From: Acidobacteriota bacterium
Lineage (GTDB): Bacteria > Acidobacteriota > Vicinamibacteria > Vicinamibacterales > CAVVIG01
DNA: 64,000 nt
NCBI GenBank assembly: GCA_018268955.1
Contig: JAFDVO010000014.1
Span: forward strand, 1-64,000
Direction of reading: 5' to 3'
This document shows, one piece after another, positions 1 to 7,722 of the stretch. The notes under the pieces are model-generated. The model was not told the DNA's origin, ran no database searches, and saw only the letters and a program-made list of their open reading frames with translations. Position numbers and translations under genes: made by a program. Each line of letters starts with the position of its first letter. The stretch's first letter is position 1.

Positions 1-43
1 ACAGTCCAGCCAGCCGAGCCCGCCCTGCCTGCCCTTCCCCGGT
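1..43. repeat. Right half of a nonamer/palindrome intergenic element
   Basis: The window opens with ACAGTCC followed by C-rich words of about nine bases up to the stop codon of the first gene. The same layout (ACAGTCC, then CCCACC/GACCCGCC-type words) forms the right arm of the elements at 61391-61462 and 62381-62467. The left arm would lie outside the window. Confidence 0.45.
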
Positions 44-745
44 CTACCGTAGCGCCAGCGCTATCAGGACCGTGGGTGCGAGGACGCCAACGGCGAGGAC
101 GATGCCGAGGAGGGCGCCGGCGACGGGGCGACCGAAGTTCAGGGTCCAGCGGCGTCCGTCCCGCGTGGGGACGAAGAGCGCCGGGTCGTCTGGGTTCTTG
201 TAGAGCTGCCCGAGCCGCCAATGCCCCGGCACGAACGGGCGCGGCTCAGGTCGGCCGAGCCGCCGATGGGCACGCACGGCGACGACGACCGACGCGACAC
301 CACACACGAGCTCAGCAAGGTTGTAGAACGGCAACGTCGCCTGGTGCGACATCCACAGGCGCGCCAGCGAGAACGCCGCGTAGCCTTGGAACACGATCCA
401 GATGCTCGCCAGGAGCACCACCGCTTCAGCGGCTGTCGCGGCAGCGCGGACGTCCGCGGCGTCGGCTTCGTGCTCACCGTGCGGTCGCGACAGCAGGAGC
501 GCGGCGACCGCGCCGAATACGATCGCGAGCATCATCTGCACGCCAACAGGAATGAGCACGCGCGGCAGCGTTCGATACTGCCAGCCGTTGGCCTCTCCGT
601 ACCGGTTGAAGTGAACCGGCAGCAGATCCGGCAGTGAAGGGTACGCAATCAGGAGCAGGATCAGCGTTGCGAGGATGAACAGGGCGGTCGCCAGGGCCGC
701 AGCCTGTGTCACCGTCGTCGGCCGGACGAGACCGCCAAAGCGCAT
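44..745 (-). CDS. DUF1648-domain membrane protein
   Basis: A 233-residue integral membrane protein. About residues 15-35 form a hydrophobic segment, followed by the LPxHFNxxGxxxGW-like signature of DUF1648 (LPVHFNRYGEANGW); four or five more membrane segments follow and the C-terminus is hydrophobic. DUF1648 proteins are poorly understood; some (SdpI-like) act in immunity or signal transduction, so no precise role is given. The ATG overlaps the TGA of lipB by one base (TGATG), which argues for translational coupling and rules out the longer, Arg-rich upstream extension of this frame. Confidence 0.75.
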   Translation of the reverse strand: MRFGGLVRPTTVTQAAALATALFILATLILLLIAYPSLPDLLPVHFNRYGEANGWQYRTLPRVLIPVGVQMMLAIVFGAVAALLLSRPHGEHEADAADVRAAATAAEAVVLLASIWIVFQGYAAFSLARLWMSHQATLPFYNLAELVCGVASVVVAVRAHRRLGRPEPRPFVPGHWRLGQLYKNPDDPALFVPTRDGRRWTLNFGRPVAGALLGIVLAVGVLAPTVLIALALR

Positions 746-1431
746 CAGGCCCTCGCCTCGCTCGCCGGGCGAGCGGCGTCGAGCACCTCGCGCCCGAACA
801 CCTCGCCGAAGTGGACCGCGATGCGCGTCTCCACTTCGGCGCGCGAGGCGCGGCAGCCGAGCTTCTGGAGCGACGTGACGCCCTTGTCTGAAATCCCACA
901 CGGCACGATCAGGCCAAAGTGCGAGAGGTCGGTCGTGTGGTTCAGGGCGAACCCGTGGCTCGTGACCCACCGCTGTATCCGGACGCCGATCGCAGCCAGC
1001 TTCTCGTCGCCAACCCACACGCCAGTGAGACCCGACACGCGGCCGGCGGTGATGCCGTAATCCGCAGCCGCCCGAATGAGTACTTCCTCGATGTCGCGCA
1101 CGTACTTGTGCACGTCCCGCCGGTCAGGGTTCAGGTCGATGATTGGGTATCCGACGATCTGTCCGGGTCCGTGATACGTGATGTCTCCGCCGCGGCCGGT
1201 CTCGAAGACGCCGATATCACGGGAGGCAAGCTCCTCGTCAGTTGCGAGGATATGCGAGCGGCCGCCGTCTCCCCGAACCCCAAGGGTCAGGACCGACGGG
1301 TGCTCCACGAGGAGCAGCACATCGCCCACCGTACCTGCACGCCGCTGCTCGACGAGCTGCTTCTGCAGATCGAGGGCAGCCGCATACTCGATGCGGCCGA
1401 CGCGCCGGACGTCGAGGGTTCTGGTGTGCAT
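745..1431 (-). CDS. lipB: Octanoyl-[acyl-carrier-protein]:protein N-octanoyltransferase LipB
   Basis: LipB moves the octanoyl group from acyl-ACP to the lipoyl domains of 2-oxoacid dehydrogenases and GcvH, the first step of de novo lipoate assembly in the cytoplasm. The 228-residue product has the family signature RGGDITYHGPGQ at 80-91, the catalytic Cys178 in VPCGI and the partner Lys144 in DEKLAAIG. It lies 35 bp downstream of the E2 gene, whose lipoyl Lys is its substrate, and close to lpdA, so the operon seems to couple the complex with its cofactor supply. LipA is not in the window. Confidence 0.95.
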   Translation of the reverse strand: MHTRTLDVRRVGRIEYAAALDLQKQLVEQRRAGTVGDVLLLVEHPSVLTLGVRGDGGRSHILATDEELASRDIGVFETGRGGDITYHGPGQIVGYPIIDLNPDRRDVHKYVRDIEEVLIRAAADYGITAGRVSGLTGVWVGDEKLAAIGVRIQRWVTSHGFALNHTTDLSHFGLIVPCGISDKGVTSLQKLGCRASRAEVETRIAVHFGEVFGREVLDAARPASEARA

Positions 1432-1466
1432 GAGGCGATCTCAATCGTCAAATCGCCGTGCGGGCT

Positions 1467-2822
1467 TCAGGCCTGGGCCGGATCCCAGTGCTCGAGCTGG
1501 TGCTTGATGAGCGCCATGAAGTGGTCCCCCACCGCACCGTCGACGACGCGGTGGTCGAAGGCGAGCGACTGGTACCCCATCAACCTGATCCCAATCGCGT
1601 CGTCGATGACGACGGCGCGCTTCTCGATGGCACCCACGCCGAGAATGCCGACCTGCGGCTGGTTGATGATCGGCAATCCGAACTGGGCGCCGATGCCGCC
1701 AGGGTTGGTGATGGTGAAGGTGCCGCCCTGCACGTCCTCGGGCTTCAACTGCTTCGTGCGCGCGCGCTCTGCGAGGTCGGCAATCGACTTGGCGATGCCG
1801 AGCAGGTTCTTCTCGTCCGCGGCCTTTATCACCGGCACGATCAGGCCCCACTCCAACGCCACGGCAATGCCCACGTTGATCTGCCGGTGGTATGTGACGT
1901 TGTTCTCCGCGTCGAGCGACGCGTTCATCACAGGCACCTGTCGCAGCGCGTCGACCACCGCCTTGACGATGAAGGCGAGGTAGGTGAGCCTGGCGCCGTG
2001 CGCCTCGTACTCGGCCTTCTTGGCCTTGCGGATCTGGTCCACTCGGCTGTAGTTCACCTCGAAGACCGTGTGCACATGCGCCGACGTCTTCTTGCTGAGC
2101 ACCATGTGCTCGGCGATCTTGCGGCGCATCACCGACAGCGGGACGGTCTGGCCCGCGAGGCCAGCACCCGTTGCTGGCGTCTGCCCTGATGCCGGTGTCT
2201 GTGCGGTCGGCCGCGCGCCGTGGCTGGACGCCTGTGCCGGTGCCGAGCCGGCGTGTTCGAGGTGGCTGAGGATGTCGTGCTTCGTCACGCGACCGCTGAC
2301 GCCGGTCCCCTGCAGCTTCGTGATGTCGACCTGATGCTCCTGCGCGATGCGGCGCACGAGCGGTGACGACTTCTGCCGCAGGCGTTCTTCGATGCTGTTC
2401 GCGGCCGGTGCCGCAACAGGCTGCGACCCCGTCGTCGGTGCGGTTGCTGCTGGCGGGGGGCCTGATTGTGCGTGCGTGGACGGTGCGCCATCCGCCTGCG
2501 GCGCGGGAGCGGGCGGGGCCACGGCCGGGGCCGGTGCCGCGGGCTCGGTGCGGTGCGCCTTGGCCGGCGCGACAGGCTGCGTCCCCGCTGGCGCGATGAC
2601 CGCGACCACTGAGTTCACCGGCACGGTCTCGCCCTCACGCGCGCGGATTTCAATGAGGACACCGGCCGCTGGCGACGGGATCTCCGCGTCGACCTTGTCG
2701 GTCGAAATCTCGAAGAGCGGCTCGTCGCGGTCGACCGCCTCGCCGACCTTCTTGATCCAGCGGACGATCGTCCCCTCGGCGATCGACTCGCCCATCTGCG
2801 GCATCAATACGTCGCTGGCCAT
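1467..2822 (-). CDS. Dihydrolipoyllysine acyltransferase, E2 of a 2-oxoacid dehydrogenase complex
   Basis: E2 core subunit that transfers the acyl group from lipoyl-lysine to CoA. One lipoyl domain spans residues 1-78, with the modified Lys43 in STDKVDAE. A long Ala/Pro-rich swinging linker follows, then a peripheral-subunit-binding domain at about 145-190 (SPLVRRIAQEHQVD, GTGVSGRVTKHD) and the catalytic domain from about 225. The active-site motif HRVVDGA gives His424 and Asp428. Length (451) fits SucB or branched-chain E2; which acyl group it carries cannot be told because no E1 gene is in the window. lpdA lies upstream and lipB downstream on the same strand. Confidence 0.9.
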   Translation of the reverse strand: MASDVLMPQMGESIAEGTIVRWIKKVGEAVDRDEPLFEISTDKVDAEIPSPAAGVLIEIRAREGETVPVNSVVAVIAPAGTQPVAPAKAHRTEPAAPAPAVAPPAPAPQADGAPSTHAQSGPPPAATAPTTGSQPVAAPAANSIEERLRQKSSPLVRRIAQEHQVDITKLQGTGVSGRVTKHDILSHLEHAGSAPAQASSHGARPTAQTPASGQTPATGAGLAGQTVPLSVMRRKIAEHMVLSKKTSAHVHTVFEVNYSRVDQIRKAKKAEYEAHGARLTYLAFIVKAVVDALRQVPVMNASLDAENNVTYHRQINVGIAVALEWGLIVPVIKAADEKNLLGIAKSIADLAERARTKQLKPEDVQGGTFTITNPGGIGAQFGLPIINQPQVGILGVGAIEKRAVVIDDAIGIRLMGYQSLAFDHRVVDGAVGDHFMALIKHQLEHWDPAQA

Positions 2823-2843
2823 AAGCGGAATACTCGAATCGCG

Positions 2844-2924
2844 AAATGCTAATTGCTAGATGCTGACTTCTGACTTCTGACTTCTGACTTCTGACTTCTA
2901 AGGTCTAACGTCTAAGTTCTAACG
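2844..2924. repeat. Heptamer tandem array, GACTTCT type
   Basis: Between lpdA and the E2 gene, about eleven consecutive 7-bp words keep exact phase: three xxxTGCT words (2844-2864), five perfect GACTTCT copies (2865-2899), then AAGGTCT, AACGTCT, AAGTTCT. All end in CT, so the period is conserved while the core drifts in blocks. The array is AT-rich against the GC-rich background. The same GACTTCT word recurs at 43524-43558. Confidence 0.9.
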
Positions 2925-2934
2925 TCGTCTGCAG

Positions 2935-4359
2935 CTAGACGTGAATCGCGGCGCCATGCGTGGCGTGCGCCGCCTCGCCCACCGCCTCGGCCATCGTCGG
3001 ATGCGCGTGGATGGTGCGGATCAGCTCCTCGACCGTCGACTCGAGCCTGAGCGCGAGCGTCGCCTCGGCAACCAGCTCGGTCGAGCGCGGACCGATCATG
3101 TGCACGCCGAGGATCTCGTCGTATTTCTTCTCGGCGACGATCTTCACGAAGCCTTCCGTCTCGCCCGCCATTTTGGCGCGGCCGAGCACGCCGAACGGGA
3201 ACGTGCCGACGCGCACGTCATAGCCCTTCTCGCGCGCGGCCTTCTCGGTCAGGCCGACACTGCCGATCTCCGGATCGCAGTACGTGCAGCCCGGCACGTG
3301 TCCGTAGTTGAGCGGCTGGATGTCGTGTCCGGCGATGCGCTCGGCCACGAGAATGCCTTCGGTGGACGACACGTGCGCCAACTGCGGGTGCGGGCCGTCA
3401 CCGAGCGTGATGACGTCGCCGATGGCCGAGATGCCTGGCACGTTCGTGCGGTACGCCTTGTCCACCTTGATGTAGCCGCGCTCCATCTCGACGCCGAGCT
3501 TCTCGATATCGAGACCGGTCGTCACCGGACCCCGGCCCGTGGCGACCAGCAGGTACTCAGCACGGATGTCCTTCGTCGACCCGTCGGGCAGCGCTGCCTG
3601 CACATCGACGCCGTCGCCGTTCACCTTCGCGCTCGTCACCTTCGTGCCGGTGAGCACCGCGATGCCCTTCTTGCGGAACGACTTCTGGAGTTCGGCGGAG
3701 ACCGCCTCGTCCTCGACCGGCACGAGGCGTGGCAGCAGCTCGATGATCGTGACCTCCGCACCGAAGCTGCGGAAGATCGACGCGAACTCGACGCCGACCG
3801 CGCCGCTGCCCATGATGGCAATCGACTTCGGCACCGCCTTCATGTGGATCGCCTGGTCGCTGGTGATGATGCGCTCGTAATCGAACGCGATTCCCGGCAC
3901 GCTGCGTGGGGTCGACCCGGTCGCGACGATGATCTCCTTCGTCGCCTTCAGCGTCTGCGTCTCGCCTTCGAACACATCGACCACGCCGTTGCCGGCCAGC
4001 CGTGCCGTGCCCTTGATCCAGTCGATCTTGTTCTTCTTGAAGAGGAACTCGACCCCCTTGGTCAGCCCCGACACGATCTTGTCCTTGCGGGCGTGCACCT
4101 GGGTCATGTCGATCGACACGTCGGCCGAGCCGTCGCCGATCCGCACGCCCCACTCCTTCGCGTGCTGCACGACCTTGAGCGCGTGCGCGTGCTCGAGCAG
4201 CGCCTTCGTCGGGATGCAGCCCCAGATCAGGCAGGTGCCTCCGAGCGACTTCTGCTTCTCCACGCAGGCGACCTTCAGGCCCAGCTGCGCGGCGCGGATC
4301 GCCGCCACATACCCGCCGGTTCCGGCTCCAATCACGATGACGTCGTATTCGTTGGTCAT
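2935..4359 (-). CDS. lpdA: Dihydrolipoyl dehydrogenase (E3)
   Basis: FAD-dependent E3 that reoxidises dihydrolipoamide on E2 with NAD+. The 474-residue protein has the FAD dinucleotide motif GAGTGG at 11-16, the redox disulfide Cys43/Cys48 in GTCLIWGC, a second NAD-binding motif around GSGAVGVEF, the FAD-contacting SAIGDV, and the C-terminal His453-Glu458 pair in HPTMAEAV that serves as the active-site base of the neighbouring subunit. The redox loop reads CLIWGC rather than the common CLNVGC, a known variation. The start overlaps the stop of the small upstream gene (ATGA). It pairs with the E2 gene downstream. Confidence 0.95.
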   Translation of the reverse strand: MTNEYDVIVIGAGTGGYVAAIRAAQLGLKVACVEKQKSLGGTCLIWGCIPTKALLEHAHALKVVQHAKEWGVRIGDGSADVSIDMTQVHARKDKIVSGLTKGVEFLFKKNKIDWIKGTARLAGNGVVDVFEGETQTLKATKEIIVATGSTPRSVPGIAFDYERIITSDQAIHMKAVPKSIAIMGSGAVGVEFASIFRSFGAEVTIIELLPRLVPVEDEAVSAELQKSFRKKGIAVLTGTKVTSAKVNGDGVDVQAALPDGSTKDIRAEYLLVATGRGPVTTGLDIEKLGVEMERGYIKVDKAYRTNVPGISAIGDVITLGDGPHPQLAHVSSTEGILVAERIAGHDIQPLNYGHVPGCTYCDPEIGSVGLTEKAAREKGYDVRVGTFPFGVLGRAKMAGETEGFVKIVAEKKYDEILGVHMIGPRSTELVAEATLALRLESTVEELIRTIHAHPTMAEAVGEAAHATHGAAIHV

Positions 4360-4622
4360 TTCTTCAGCGATGCAAGAGGAATGAAGGACGTGGACGGCAC
4401 CGCGCGCGCGGCGTCGGCCGGCGCCTCGGCAGGGGCTTCCGCGATGCCGGTGGAGGTCTCGAGTCGGTTGATTCGCGCCTTCAACTGCCCGACCTCGTAC
4501 CGCAGTTCCCAGTACGATTCCGCGAGCCGCGCGGCCCGCTGGCCTGCGCTCCGGGCCCGAAGCAGGGCGGCAAGGGCCACGAGAAGCGACAGCGTGGCGA
4601 TGGTCAGCGCAAAGGTCAACAA
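4356..4622 (-). CDS. Small single-pass membrane protein with coiled coil
   Basis: An 88-residue product with one N-terminal membrane segment (residues 3-22), then a charged helical stretch (about 25-60) with heptad-like Leu/Ile spacing, and an Ala/Pro-rich tail. No family is recognised. The frame opens with TTG codons and has no clear ribosome-binding site, but the ATGA overlap with lpdA and the absence of another gene in this gap support it as the first gene of the operon. Function unknown; an accessory membrane anchor is only a guess. Confidence 0.5.
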   Translation of the reverse strand: MLTFALTIATLSLLVALAALLRARSAGQRAARLAESYWELRYEVGQLKARINRLETSTGIAEAPAEAPADAARAVPSTSFIPLASLKK

Positions 4623-4644
4623 AACAGGTACGTTAACGAACGGC

Positions 4645-4673
4645 TTGCAACAGTGTCAACCGCCTGAGACAAT
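4645..4673 (+). promoter_or_regulatory. Candidate sigma-70-type promoter
   Basis: TTGCAA at 4645-4650 and GACAAT at 4668-4673 with a 17-bp spacer, 22 bp before the ATG of the sigma-54 activator gene. Four of six bases match consensus in each box. The assignment is weak and based on position. Confidence 0.35.
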
Positions 4674-4695
4674 ACCCGCGCCCCCCTGAGATCTC

Positions 4696-6084
4696 ATGAA
4701 CGTGAAGCCCAAGACGCTCCTGATCGTCGACGACGATGAGGGGACGCGTGATGGCCTGAACTCGCTGTTCAAGCGCGAGTTCCGCGTGCTGAAGGTCGCG
4801 ACCGGCGAAGCGGCGCTCACCATCCTCAACAAGGACGACATCGATCTGGTCCTGCTCGGCATGGACCTCCCCGGCATCAGCGGTCTCGAGGTACTGCAGA
4901 TCGTCAAGGAGAACTGCCCGCTCTGCGAGGTCATCATGCTCGCACGGTCCAGCTCCATCGATGCGGCGGTCCAGGCGATCAAGCGCGGCGCGTACCACTT
5001 CGTCGAGAAAGGGGTGCCGGGCGATCACCTGCGCGGGCTCATGCGGCACGCGAGCGAGCACCAGGATCTCGAACGGCAGGTGCGTTCACTCACCGCGCAG
5101 GTCGCGGACGAACAGGGTCGCGAGTTCATCGTCGGGCCGAGCCGGTCGACGCGCGACGTGATCGATACCGTGCACAAGGTGGCGAAGCTGCCGGCCACCG
5201 TGCTGATCCTCGGCGAAAGCGGCACCGGCAAGGAACTGCTCGCACGCTACATCCATCGCGAGTCCGAGAATCCGGACGCCCCGTTCATCGCAGTGAACCT
5301 CGCCGCCATCCCGAAGGAGCTGGTCGAGAGCACGCTGTTCGGCCACGAGAAGGGCGCGTTCACCGGCGCCCTGCGCCAGCAGCTCGGGAAGTTCGAGCTG
5401 GCATCGAACGGCACGCTGTTCCTGGACGAGATCGGCGACCTGCGGCTCGACCTGCAGTCGAAGCTGCTGCGCGCCATTCAGGAAGGGGAGATCGAGCGCG
5501 TCGGCGGGCAGAAGCCAATTCGCACGCACTTCCGGCTGATTGCGGCGACGAACGTGGACCTCGACAAGGCGGTGAAGGAAGGGCGGTTCCGCGAGGACCT
5601 CTACTACCGCATCAACGTCATCCCGCTGCGGCTCCCGCCGCTGCGGGAGCGGGCGGAGGACATCCCGCAGCTCGCGGAGTTCTTCCTCAAGCGCTACAAC
5701 ACGCGCTTCCGCAAGCGCATCGGCGGCATCACCGAGTCCACCATGTCGATGCTCAAGAAGTACTGGTGGCCGGGAAACATCCGCGAGCTCGAGAACCTCG
5801 TGGAGCGCTTGGTCGCGGTCTGCGACAAGGACTACCTGAGCGAAGAGGATCTGCCGCTCGAGTTCCACTTCGCGCAGCTCGAGCCGCAGGGGCAGCGCAG
5901 TGAGTCGCTCTTCGAGGACGCGACGAACACGTTCGAGCGCAACTTCATCCTGCGCGCGCTCGAGAAGTGCGGCTGGAGTGTCACGGCCACGTCGGAGTAC
6001 CTCGGCATGCCGCTCAGCACGCTCAAGTACAAGATGGACCGGCTCGAGGTCCGCCAGCTCGCGCGCCGCATCCGCGGCATCTGA
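4696..6084 (+). CDS. NtrC-family sigma-54 activator with degenerate receiver
   Basis: 462-residue transcription activator: receiver domain (about 5-120), AAA+ central domain (145-385) and C-terminal Fis-type HTH (415-460). The AAA+ part looks fully active: Walker A GESGTGKE 173-180, the sigma-54 contact loop GAFTGA 220-225, Walker B LFLDEIGD 241-248. The receiver keeps the acidic pair Asp12/Asp13 and Lys105, but the phospho-acceptor position is Gly55 (LLGMDLPG instead of LLDMDLPG), the switch Thr/Ser is Ala83, and the Pro after Lys105 is Gly. It therefore probably works without aspartyl phosphorylation. No histidine kinase lies beside it. Its target promoters are unknown. Confidence 0.92.
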   Translation: MNVKPKTLLIVDDDEGTRDGLNSLFKREFRVLKVATGEAALTILNKDDIDLVLLGMDLPGISGLEVLQIVKENCPLCEVIMLARSSSIDAAVQAIKRGAYHFVEKGVPGDHLRGLMRHASEHQDLERQVRSLTAQVADEQGREFIVGPSRSTRDVIDTVHKVAKLPATVLILGESGTGKELLARYIHRESENPDAPFIAVNLAAIPKELVESTLFGHEKGAFTGALRQQLGKFELASNGTLFLDEIGDLRLDLQSKLLRAIQEGEIERVGGQKPIRTHFRLIAATNVDLDKAVKEGRFREDLYYRINVIPLRLPPLRERAEDIPQLAEFFLKRYNTRFRKRIGGITESTMSMLKKYWWPGNIRELENLVERLVAVCDKDYLSEEDLPLEFHFAQLEPQGQRSESLFEDATNTFERNFILRALEKCGWSVTATSEYLGMPLSTLKYKMDRLEVRQLARRIRGI

Positions 6085-6210
6085 CCCCTTCGCGCGTCAG
6101 GCCGCACCCGGGTGAGGGAGCGCAGCGGCCTGCCGTTGCCGGCCGCCGCGCTGCTCTCCACCGGGAGGCACACAGGATGATCTGTGGGGGGATTGCGAGT
6201 GCGGGACGTG

Positions 6211-6510
6211 CTACTTGCGCGGAAGTACGGCGTCCTTCAGCTGCTTGGTGATGCGGGCCTTCACGACCGTCTTGGCGGGAATCTTGATCGCCTCGCCAGT
6301 CGCGGGGTTGCGGCCCATGCGCGCCTTGCGCTTCTGGACCACGAGCTTCACCATACCCGGCAGGACGAACTCGCCGGACTTCTTGAGTTCCTTCTCCGCG
6401 AGCTGCGCCAGCTCGTCGAAGAACTCGCGAGCCTGCGTACGCTTCACCTCGAACCGTTCCGCAAAGTGCGAGAACAGCTCGGACTTGCCCATGCGGCGGG
6501 CGTCGGCCAT
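6211..6510 (-). CDS. HU/IHF-family nucleoid-associated protein
   Basis: A 99-residue basic protein with the full HU fold: helical dimerisation part (residues 8-45), beta saddle, and the DNA-intercalating arm with RNPATGE at 67-73 containing the key Pro. It bends and compacts DNA as a dimer. A strong ribosome-binding site (GAGGAG) precedes the ATG, and a promoter with a perfect -35 box lies upstream. Single-gene unit, divergent from queF. The motif does not separate HU from IHF alpha/beta. Confidence 0.93.
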   Translation of the reverse strand: MADARRMGKSELFSHFAERFEVKRTQAREFFDELAQLAEKELKKSGEFVLPGMVKLVVQKRKARMGRNPATGEAIKIPAKTVVKARITKQLKDAVLPRK

Positions 6511-6609
6511 GTTGTGTCTCCTCGTGTGAGTTGCGCGTCAGTGAGTTGACCCGTCGATCACCGCGCGCGCGGCGAAGATCGCGGCGTGAATGCCTTTGAA
6601 GTTGGCCGT

Positions 6610-6639
6610 ATGCTAACGCGCGGTTTCCGCCAGTGTCAA
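6610..6639 (-). promoter_or_regulatory. Promoter of the HU gene
   Basis: On the minus strand, TTGACA (6639-6634, six of six) is followed after 18 bp by TAGCAT (6615-6610, four of six), about 100 bp before the HU start. Confidence 0.55.
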
Positions 6640-6695
6640 ACGCTTCGCAGCCGAAATCGTCGATTTTCCTCAGCGAATGCTAGACTTCTGAGGTC

Positions 6696-7055
6696 ATGTC
6701 CAGCTCGACCCTCGAGACGTTTCCCAACCCGCGCCCCGAGCGCGACTTCGAAATCACCATCAGCTGTCCGGAGTTCACGTCGGTCTGCCCCAAGACGGGC
6801 CTCCCCGACTTCGGCGAGATACGGATTGCTTACGTTCCCGACCAGACCTGCGTGGAACTGAAGTCGCTGAAGTACTACCTGCTCGAGTTCCGCAACAAGG
6901 GCATCTTCTACGAAGCGGTCACGAACCAGATTCTCGACGACCTCGTCGCGGTCACCCGTCCACGTCGCATGACCGTCGTCGGCAACTTCTCGGCGCGCGG
7001 CGGCATCACCACGAGCGTCACGGCCACGTTCGAGTACAGAGCACAGAACGACTGA
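6696..7055 (+). CDS. queF: NADPH-dependent 7-cyano-7-deazaguanine reductase QueF (type I)
   Basis: Reduces preQ0 to preQ1, a four-electron nitrile reduction in queuosine synthesis. The 119-residue product is a unimodular type I enzyme: nucleophile Cys31 in SVCPKTG, Asp38 in PDFGE, the family signature ELKSLKYYL at 54-62 and Glu73 in GIFYE. The residue before that Glu is Tyr where the Bacillus enzyme has His. An extended -10-like TGCTAGACT ends about 10 bp before the ATG and GAGG lies two bases from it, so the message may be almost leaderless. Other que genes are not in the window. Confidence 0.95.
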   Translation: MSSSTLETFPNPRPERDFEITISCPEFTSVCPKTGLPDFGEIRIAYVPDQTCVELKSLKYYLLEFRNKGIFYEAVTNQILDDLVAVTRPRRMTVVGNFSARGGITTSVTATFEYRAQND

Positions 7056-7078
7056 CCGCGTCGTTCATCGCGCCGGCA

Positions 7079-7104
7079 CGGCGGGGCTGAAGCCCCGCCG
7101 CTAC
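7079..7104 (-). repeat. REP-like palindrome with GTAG tetranucleotide
   Basis: A perfect 10-bp stem (CGGCGGGGCT / AGCCCCGCCG) with a GA loop spans 7079-7100. On the minus strand GTAG sits directly 5' of the hairpin, as in bacterial REP elements. A second copy with one mismatch is at 37627-37652. No RAYT transposase gene is in the window. Placed just after queF, it may also act as an RNA 3' hairpin. Confidence 0.6.
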
Positions 7105-7161
7105 GTAAAGCCGCTACGTAGAGCCGCTACGTAGAGCCGCTGCGTGGAGCCGCTGCGTGGA
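7097..7161. repeat. 13-bp tandem repeat, five copies
   Basis: Five consecutive 13-mers of type GCCGCTACGTAGA (7097-7161). The first three read TACGTA and the last two TGCGTGG. The array starts inside the right arm of the REP-like palindrome and seems to have grown from it. Confidence 0.85.
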
Positions 7162-7237
7162 GCGGCGTCGTTCGGCGCCCCGGCCGATGCGTGGAGCGGC
7201 GTCGTTCCGCGCCCCCGGCCGCTGTATGATTCGCGGC

Positions 7238-7576
7238 ATGACAGTGGCGCACCGCGCCGACGACGATCGGAGTCTGGGCACGATGAGGGCAGACGACGAG
7301 TGCGGTGACGATGCGGTGGTGGTCCCGATCGGGCCCGAGCTGGACCTGCATAGCTTTCAGCCGCGCGACATTCCGTCGGTCGTCGACGAGTACCTGCATG
7401 AAGCGGTGAATGCCGGCCTTGCGGAAGTGCGGCTCGTGCACGGCCGCGGCCGCGGCGTGCAGCGCGGCATCGTGCAGGCCCTGCTCGAACGCCACCCGCT
7501 CGTCGCCGCATTCAGTGACGACCCGCGCTCACATCTCGGCGCGACGCTCGTCGTGCTCACGCGCACATCCGCTTGA
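7238..7576 (+). CDS. Smr-domain protein
   Basis: A 112-residue protein that is essentially one Smr domain (MutS2 C-terminal type). The conserved elements are LDLHSF near residue 32, the central helix region and HGRGRGVQRG followed by LxxHPLVAAF. Smr domains are nucleases or RNA/DNA-binding modules; MutS2-like Smr proteins act on branched DNA or collided ribosomes. The usual LDLHG is LDLHS here. The ATG at 7238 is chosen because the upstream extension is repeat-derived; a later in-frame ATG at 7283 is also possible. Monocistronic. Confidence 0.8.
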   Translation: MTVAHRADDDRSLGTMRADDECGDDAVVVPIGPELDLHSFQPRDIPSVVDEYLHEAVNAGLAEVRLVHGRGRGVQRGIVQALLERHPLVAAFSDDPRSHLGATLVVLTRTSA

Positions 7577-7630
7577 ACTCGCAGAGTCGCTGGGCCGACT
7601 CGCCGCGGTCCCTCACACCCCAACCAGTCC

Positions 7631-7679
7631 CGAGTTCCGAGTCCCGAGCCCCTGATTCCGAGTGCCCGCGCCGAACTCC
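7631..7679. repeat. Heptamer tandem array, CGAGTYC type
   Basis: Seven in-phase 7-mers between the Smr and M14 genes: CGAGTTC, CGAGTCC, CGAGCCC, CTGATTC, CGAGTGC, CCGCGCC, GAACTCC. Same architecture as the other heptad arrays but with a different, GC-richer core. Confidence 0.65.
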
Positions 7680-7722
7680 GACCTGAGCCGGACCGCCTGA
7701 GCCCCTCTGCTATGATGCGCCG

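Noticed and set aside
2844-2924. CRISPR-like array
   Set aside because: Repeats are 7 bp and contiguous, with no spacers and no cas genes; the same holds for the other arrays.
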